Assembly: GCA_015657535.1 (NCBI GenBank)
Contig: JADHZB010002071.1
Location: forward strand, 10,123-23,274
Direction of reading: 5' to 3'
DNA length: 13,152 bases
Source of the DNA: Nephromyces sp. MM_2019
Taxonomy: Eukaryota; Apicomplexa; Aconoidasida; Nephromycida
The translations under genes were made by a program, and so were the position numbers. Below the pieces are notes generated by a model. It was not told the origin of the DNA and did not search any database. It was given only the letters and a program-made list of their open reading frames with translations. This document shows, in pieces, positions 6,881 to 13,152 of this stretch. How positions within the stretch are numbered: position 1 is the first letter of the stretch; every line of letters begins with the position of its first letter.

Positions 6881-8422
6881 TTAGCAAGTCTGCTCTATAT
6901 ATCGAAGGGATTCAACTTGTTGTCTTGCTTCATCTTCAGTAGGCTTATTCAAATAGGAGACTAGTGGATAAAAAATGAATTGTACTAATACAGGGATCAG
7001 ACTATATAATGTAATTTGTAAAAAACCAGATTTGTAGATTTCTAGAGATTGTTGGGGGTCATAATTGCCGTTAGCATCCGTGGGAACACGGAATAAGTTC
7101 CCAAAGAGATATTCAGTTAGGCCCGCAACTCCTTGAATACTCAGATACATCCCAATTATTATTCCTTTTATTCCTTCAGGGCCATATTTAGTAGTCGAAG
7201 AAGATAGTAAAGGTGCAAGTAAAATCTCTCCGAGAGCCATGATGAATATTGCGAGTAGAGGGTATAAGTATGAAGTTCGGAAGGTTGTTGGATCAGCTTT
7301 AACTGCACCTAAATATAGAATAAAAAAGCAAATTGAGTTGAGCAAAAGAGCTAATCCCATTCTCGGGACATCCCATTTAACTGGGTGTTTGTAAAACGTG
7401 CTCATTAAAACCCCACAAACTACAATTACGAAGGGATTAACAGATGTAGCTACTGGTGGTGGAATGTGAAAATTTCCAAGGTATTGATGTACATTTCTTT
7501 CAATAAAGAGCATAAATAACGTATTTAATTGTAACTCCAAAGCGGTAAATACAAATAAATTGAAAAAGTAGCACATTAGTATAAGGTAGTTTCGGCGGGC
7601 TCGATTATTTTTGGTTCGGAATCCCAAGTAGATTAATGCTATAATAACAAAAATTCCGATCAAAAAAACTATATTAATTTTCTCAAAAAATTCTGCAAAA
7701 TAATAAATAGCAGCAATAGGAATTGTTGTGATTCCAAATATAAATAATAAAATTGATCTCCAGCCAATAAATTTCATATAGCTTGCCTGTAACAAGTCTG
7801 GCCTTTTTATTATGTCTTTGTCTGTATAAATGCTTCTATTGTAGTAGTAAATTGTCAGTCCAATGAGCATGTAAAACCCGGCTAATCCGAATGCTAAATG
7901 ATAACTTACATACGTAGCAATATAGCCAGAAGAAATACTAGCAAAGAGAGAACCTGTGTTTACAGCAGCATAAAATAGTGTAAAACCACTGGTGCGATCT
8001 AGTTCGGGGAATTTATCGTAGCATGCGCCCAATAAACTAGTAATGTTACCTTTGAAGAGCCCAGTTCCAAGAGAGATTGCTGCTAGTCCTAAGAAAAAGA
8101 AAAAATCAGAAAATGCCGCTGCTATCATGATAAGGTGACCACATGTCAATATTATAGCTCCAACTAGCATAACCACTTGAAAACCGAAATATTTGTCTGC
8201 TAATATCCCAGCTACCAGTGGTATTAAGTATCCAATTGCGTTAAATAAAGCGCTGATACCATAAGCATAAGTATCTGGAAGTGCCATATACTCGGTATGG
8301 GTCATGTAAAGTGAAAGTATTGTTCTCATGCAATAATAACTGTAGCGCTCCCACAGATATAATAAAACAAGCACAATGAGGAAAGGAGGGAATTTATGTT
8401 TTAGAAATATTGCACCTCCCAT
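6881..8422 (-). CDS. POT/PTR2-family peptide transporter, bacterial type, intact and intronless
   Basis: POT (PTR2) transporters are major-facilitator proteins that usually import di- and tripeptides with protons. The 513 residues give about 14 hydrophobic segments: six helices, two extra helices at about 220-241 and 250-268, then six more. That is the bacterial POT layout, and there is no large loop between helices 9 and 10 as in animal PepT1/2. Visible hallmarks are WERYSYYCM (24-32), the motif-A loop GILADKYFG (72-80), LGTGLFKGN with Lys124 (matching PepT(St) Lys126), the POT signature FTLFYAAVNTGSLF (147-160), NPFVIVV (329-335) and the helix-10 GE with Glu399 (matching Glu400). The first Glu of ExxER is Tyr22; Glu25 and Arg26 remain. 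The start has A at -3 and G at +4. The third positions are AT-rich like the surroundings. Substrate is not predictable; nitrate, other small solutes or uncoupled transport remain possible. Confidence 0.95.
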   Translation of the reverse strand: MGGAIFLKHKFPPFLIVLVLLYLWERYSYYCMRTILSLYMTHTEYMALPDTYAYGISALFNAIGYLIPLVAGILADKYFGFQVVMLVGAIILTCGHLIMIAAAFSDFFFFLGLAAISLGTGLFKGNITSLLGACYDKFPELDRTSGFTLFYAAVNTGSLFASISSGYIATYVSYHLAFGLAGFYMLIGLTIYYYNRSIYTDKDIIKRPDLLQASYMKFIGWRSILLFIFGITTIPIAAIYYFAEFFEKINIVFLIGIFVIIALIYLGFRTKNNRARRNYLILMCYFFNLFVFTALELQLNTLFMLFIERNVHQYLGNFHIPPPVATSVNPFVIVVCGVLMSTFYKHPVKWDVPRMGLALLLNSICFFILYLGAVKADPTTFRTSYLYPLLAIFIMALGEILLAPLLSSSTTKYGPEGIKGIIIGMYLSIQGVAGLTEYLFGNLFRVPTDANGNYDPQQSLEIYKSGFLQITLYSLIPVLVQFIFYPLVSYLNKPTEDEARQQVESLRYIEQTC

Positions 8423-11400
8423 TGTTTTGTGATAGTATTTATTTTAAAGTTAATGCTATTCCAAAAAATTTTAATAAGCTTGATTATCTAACTTTGGAGT
8501 TGTTAATTATGATGAAATAGTTGCATAATTTACATGTGTTTAGTTGGGCAAAGTTTTGAAAATTAATTAAAATATGATTATGATTTTTGAGCTAAAGGAA
8601 ATGCATATATCTATATTATTTTAAAATGAAATATTCAAATTCTGACTGACATGTGTTTACAATTTCTAAAAAAGATTTAATTTTTCGATAACATGTGGCA
8701 GGCATAGTTTGGTAAGGGAATGTATACAAGTTCCATCTAATTTGATAAGGTATCCGTATAGCTAGCGTCAAAATAGATTAAATCAAAAGGTAAACAAAAG
8801 AAGATATTTTATTAAGGCTCACGATGGAAAATGACTAGACAGATAGATAAAGAAAGATAGATGGGCACCTTAATTAAATTAGCTAAAGTCACTTTTTTTG
8901 TTTAGCTATCGTTATTTTTATACTTGTTAGAGTACAAAAAAACATTCCAATATCACTAAAAAAAATACTACTCAGGCACTTTTAACAACAATAGCTGTAA
9001 TTGGCTAGATCAAATTTTTTCATAGATCTATGTTAAGTTTAAAAATTCAATGATTTCAAATAGCGATTTACTTTCAAGTAATTGAATTAGTTCATATTAT
9101 CATTTTAATTCCAAAATATCATATATTATGGTATTTATAATCCTTTATTATTTTGATTTATGCTTAAGCCAGTTAAAATTAAACTCGTAAAACAATTTTT
9201 CGAGATGATTTTTAGGCTATATCGTTATATTATTGACAAAAAACATAGCTGTAGTGTAAAAAAATGAAAAGTAACAAACTTATATTTCATCTAAAATCAT
9301 CACTTGAAAATTTGATCTCCCGGGTAGCTTTACAACAGATATGCCAATTTAAAGCCTTAGTAACTAACAAGCTCCAACAATTATTATAGCCACTTTAACT
9401 TCTTTCAATTAGAAATTTTGCAAATTTCCATAATATTTTACCATTATAATGAAAAGTTTAGCAGACTTTAACAAAATTTGAAAGGTCAGAACAATATCAA
9501 AAATATAAAATATCATAATTAATAAGTTATGAAATTTCTTCAAAAATTTTAGACTGATTCAAATAAATTCCATGAGCAATTTTTTAACACTAAAGAATTT
9601 TGTTAGCTTTATACATAAGGAAATTTTCATTTCTTTAGCAGATATTGAAGTGATATCTGAAGTCTTGACCCCGATTAACTGATATATCATATATTCTATG
9701 AATGTTTCTATCAAAAGGAGCAAGCAAAACATGTTTAGAAGTAACTTGTGTATTGATCAAGCACAAATACATTGCATTATTATTTTAATTAAGCATCGTT
9801 TGAAAAGTTTTACAAGAAGATATAAAAAAAAATGCACTTACTGGTGCTAATTAGGAGCGCAATAAGAGATATAAACGATATGATAGTAGCCTATTAGTAG
9901 ATATTTTATTAAAAACTACCTTAACATTTTATAAGGTTTGGAAATACATTATAAATATTAAATCGAAAGATATATTTAGTATACAAAGAGCTAAACATAG
10001 CTCAATCTAGTTGAATTTCACTCAAATTTTCATGTAATTAAGGATATTTTTATATCTAAAATCTGAAGATCTCAGTATGGGATTAACACCATCAATAAAA
10101 AGTGGAAGATTCTAATTTGAAATATTGTTTTAAGCTAGTTTTAAAGTATTAAAGGAAACCTGTGTTCGAAAATTCCGTTAAATCAGGATAAACCATTAAG
10201 CCTTTGTTGAATAGTTGCTTTAATGAACCGATCAAAACACGAACAATTGTTGAAGGAATTTAAAAAGAGTAATAATTTTTTAAAGTCCAAGTAGTTTTCA
10301 ACAGGTATTCTATGGGTAGCACTGGTTCGTAAACGTATATTGAACCAACTTAAAATAACTTTTTTAACAGAGTTTTATATTTATACTTCAATTAAATTAT
10401 TTTAATGAAAACGATAAGTAAAAGGCAAGATCTAAGCCCTCTTAAATATATTAAAGTTAATTTTACAAAGATCATTTGGCTAATGATCCTTAAAATAGAA
10501 AAATAAAGCCAGCCCCAGATAAAAGTGAGTTTTAATAATGGATTACAACCAACTCTAAGAAAACTATTAATCAAATTATGCTAATTTTGCTTAAAATCCA
10601 AGCTTTGGAGTTTTAAAAATTCGATCTTAAAATGTTTAATAGTTGGCAATTTAATGTAAATATCAAAAATAATCAGTTAATCAGACATTTTAAATAATTG
10701 TATGTAATTAAAAAGTTAAAGTATCCCTAAGACTTAATTAAAATAAGTGGCAGCGCCATGAATTTATATAATGGTTCAATCAATCGACAAGAATTTTATT
10801 TTAATTAAAATAGACCTATAAACTTAAAAATAATCCTAAGGAATGGATAGTAAATATGTTCAGTGACAAAAACATTATATTGCAATAACTTACACTTTTA
10901 CAGCTTAGTTAGAGCTCATAATAACCAGCTCATAATAATTTATGCCTGAGTAAATCTATATCATAAGGTAGCTATTTATCAAAGTGTCGTCATATAATAG
11001 TTATACTTGACTAAAGCGATTTGTTGAATCATGTATTGTTTAAAGTCTTTTGATAAATTAAAACACGAATTAAGTTGCAATAGACACTAGTATGAAATAA
11101 ATCAGATGATTGGTGGGTGACACAACTAGGATGCAAATGCTAGTAAGTGAGCTTCGGTTTGTTATACAAATTTAAAATAATTCAATTTATATTAATTTTT
11201 TTAATTGCTCGATGAATCCATGTAATAAAGTGATTGAAAATTATACAAAAATTATGTTTAGAATAATTAAATACTAATTTTCACTTTTGGTGCTCATTTA
11301 GTCTTTGAAATTATCATTAAGCTAAAAACAAGTTTAGACTATGAATAAGTATAATCAGATCTGTGAAATAAAATTAACAAAATCAAAATCTTTTATAGTT

Positions 11401-12095
11401 TAAAAAGTGATTTGGGTCAACATATACTAAAATTTGGTTCACAGTTGAGATTGATTATTTATATGCAATCCTTTATAAATGTGTAGCAAACAAGACGATT
11501 TAATGCAAATGTTAGTAATAGCATTCGAATTATGCAATAATTGAATTATAAGAGTAATTCCAGATTCCTATTAAATAAGACTACCCATATTCTAATAGGT
11601 GAAAATTATTCATTCTTGCTTAAATTATTCGTTTCGTTTGAAGCATAAATCGTAACTAAAAACTGATAAATCTTTATTAGCCATGAATTAGTTCACAACA
11701 TTGAAAGAGTGATTGAAAAGTTTCCCAATTGAGATGCCGCTTTCGCTTTATAAATGATCTTAATGAAAAGGGTAGTACTACTTCTTTGCCCATCATACAT
11801 ACTTTCCAAGTAATTAGACTTTTAGATTTCACTAGACTCTATTATATGGGCTTGCATAATTTAGAGATTTTAGCTATATTCACCATGAAAAATAAAATCA
11901 GGTTAGCAGGAAGTAAACTATAGCTTGATGATACTAGACTGTAGAACCAAAATAACTTTTAATATGATGTAAGTAAAATAATGCATATATATGAATGACA
12001 GACATGTCATATAAATAAATAATTTATTTAAATGATTAGTCAAAATTAATTGAACTTATTCTCATTAAAGTAAAGCTATGTTGTAAATACTGTGT
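8423..12095. other. AT-rich region without a recognisable gene
   Basis: I see nothing convincing here. Stops are dense in all six frames. The longest frames (10392-10574 minus; 11729-11923 plus, which lacks an ATG start) are short and low in information. The first few hundred bases would contain the promoter and 5' UTR of the POT gene. Short exons of a spliced gene could be missed by eye. Confidence 0.7.
8839..8863. repeat. Degenerate GATA-type microsatellite
   Basis: Interrupted gata/gaaa tetranucleotides (acagatagataaagaaagat and on) stand out from the neighbouring sequence. Confidence 0.6.
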
Positions 12096-12494
12096 TTAAG
12101 GGAAATTTGCCTAATAGTTAGCTAATGTATCTGAGTATTGAGGTTTTATTGTTGCTTTAATGGGGGCCTAACCAGCCTTGTTTGGATCTATGGATGTTGT
12201 GAGGTTTAGGATCTGTGAAAAGGGTGTGAAGCATTATCACGAGGTTCAATAATTTATTGATTTGTACTTAGGACTTGAAATTCCTAATTCTTTAAGGGGA
12301 ACTAATGGAATTATAATTTATTCAGTTGAACTCTGAGTAGCACTAACCTACTTTCATTTTAACTGTCTGTTACGATAAAGTTTATGATAACTAACTAGTA
12401 CTAAAATAATAAAGTAGACTGAGTTTTTAAATTTGGTATTAAGCTAACTCTTTTATTCCGAATGTGCTTTTATATTGTGTATGTGTGAGACATG

Positions 12495-12513
12495 ACAATC
12501 TTTAAGAGATTGT
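12495..12513. repeat. Perfect 7-bp stem-loop followed by a T-run
   Basis: The arms acaatct (12495-12501) and agattgt (12507-12513) are separated by ttaag and followed by tttc. A stem-loop plus T-run resembles a simple transcription terminator in shape, but no transcription unit is defined here. Confidence 0.5.
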
Positions 12514-12619
12514 TTTCTTACCTGCTATTTGGCTTCCACATGTTCATTTCTTATCGACTAGTGCTTAGAGGTTAATAACTAATTAACTTAATGCTAAGAG
12601 TAAAAATAAAAATTAAAAA

Positions 12620-12652
12620 CCACCTAAAGGGATTCCCGGGTGGCCCCCACCC
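12620..12652. repeat. GC island with two mutually exclusive hairpins
   Basis: The central GGGTGG (12638-12643) can pair downstream with CCACCC (12647-12652) across a CCC loop. Alternatively its GGTGG can pair upstream with CCACC (12620-12624), enclosing a nested GGG-att-CCC hairpin. This is the most GC-rich short stretch in the right half of the window. Confidence 0.7.
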
Positions 12653-12660
12653 TAGTACTC

Positions 12661-13152
12661 AATATATATATACACTCCTACAAAAATTGACATGTATACA
12701 CACAAATATCATATACATACACATTCTAACCTAGGTAAAGTATAGCTTTTGAGATTTATGTGGTTTAATAACACAAAAAATAATTGGAGGAAAGTGAAAA
12801 CTTCTCACTAAATGTTGAAACATTAAAATAAAATATTAAAAATTTGTTAGTTACTCCTGAAAGATTAAGTTTTGATGCTTAATCAATATATCTTCTTTTG
12901 AGGGTGGGAAAAATAGAAAAAGCAAATGCTTAGTTATGATAAGTAATAATAAAATCATAATCTTATTCTTATTATACAGCCTAATGAAGTATAACAACTT
13001 TGATATCTTATGTAAAGCAAAGGGACTGATAGAACAGTGTGTGTATCAGTAGTAGTATCTAGACTAAAGTTGAATATAATTTGGCTTAACCTTTCAATTA
13101 GGAGAGCCTAATGAAAATTCATTATGAAAGTACATTCTCAAGTAATCAAAGT
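12661..13152. other. AT-rich right flank
   Basis: The stretch opens with a short run of (AT)n and CA-rich words (12661-12722) and then is ordinary AT-rich sequence to the edge. I see no gene or structured element in it. Confidence 0.6.

Larger units (their letters stand above)
12096..12660. other. GC-richer patch with stem-loops, nature unknown
   Basis: This block has more G and C than the preceding 3.5 kb, including gggggcctaaccagcc near 12164 and the C/G-rich island at 12620-12652. On the minus strand, parts of 12100-12340 read as protein-like stretches (LTTSIDPNKAG, APIKATIKPQYSDTLANY) broken by several in-frame stops. This could be a decayed coding fragment, a degenerate mobile element or a structured RNA gene. 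I found no tRNA boxes, no rRNA core motifs and no recognisable protein family. Confidence 0.35.

Noticed and set aside
10310..10350. tRNA-like words (ggttcgtaa near a possible A-box)
   Set aside because: The spacing and the B-box do not match a tRNA gene and no acceptor stem can be drawn.
10392..10574. 60-codon minus-strand frame
   Set aside because: Its composition is that expected of random AT-rich DNA, with no flanking splice or start signals of note.
11729..11923. 64-codon plus-strand frame
   Set aside because: It starts with TTG rather than ATG, has no recognisable domain and follows in-frame stops; an exon cannot be excluded but nothing supports it.
12100..12340. Possible minus-strand protein fragment containing KATIKPQY
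   Set aside because: The KPQY word briefly recalled ABCE1-type ATPases, but the surrounding residues do not fit and several in-frame stops interrupt it.

Overview
The window looks like an AT-rich nuclear fragment from a eukaryote, most likely a protist; I cannot name the lineage. Three things point that way. A gene at the left end only makes sense once two introns with GT...AG borders are removed. The three best start codons all have A at -3 and G at +4. No bacterial operon structure or ribosome-binding sites are visible. Gene density is low: two well-supported or fairly supported genes and one weaker one in 13 kb, separated by kilobases of AT-rich DNA, microsatellites and minisatellites.

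Layout. 1-225: flank with a 23-bp minisatellite that reaches the left edge. 226-1962 (minus): a three-exon gene for a protein of about 178 residues with one membrane helix. All splice phases agree. The shape (basic N-terminus, single C-terminal helix, short tail) resembles small nuclear-encoded subunits of mitochondrial inner-membrane complexes, but I do not recognise the family. 1963-4957: non-coding, with a strongly G+T-rich plus strand from about 2190 to 3560. This domain holds a G-quadruplex motif, a 26-bp minisatellite and a small questionable reading frame. 4997-5347 (plus): a 116-residue membrane-protein reading frame with weak resemblance to the N-terminal half of FAR-17a/AIG1-like proteins, possibly one exon of a longer gene. 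5348-6880: AT-rich, with one long imperfect inverted repeat. 6881-8422 (minus): an intact, intronless 513-residue POT-family (PTR2) peptide transporter of bacterial type. 8423-13152: no convincing gene; a locally GC-richer patch (about 12100-12660) carries several stem-loops and could be a decayed element or an RNA gene.

How the genes relate. Nothing suggests a shared pathway. The most interesting gene is the POT transporter. Its predicted topology (12 helices plus two extra helices between 6 and 7, and no large loop between 9 and 10) is that of bacterial POTs, yet it sits without introns beside a spliced gene. That suggests acquisition from a bacterium. It has also lost the first glutamate of the E-x-x-E-R proton-coupling motif (Tyr22 instead) while keeping the other hallmark charged residues.
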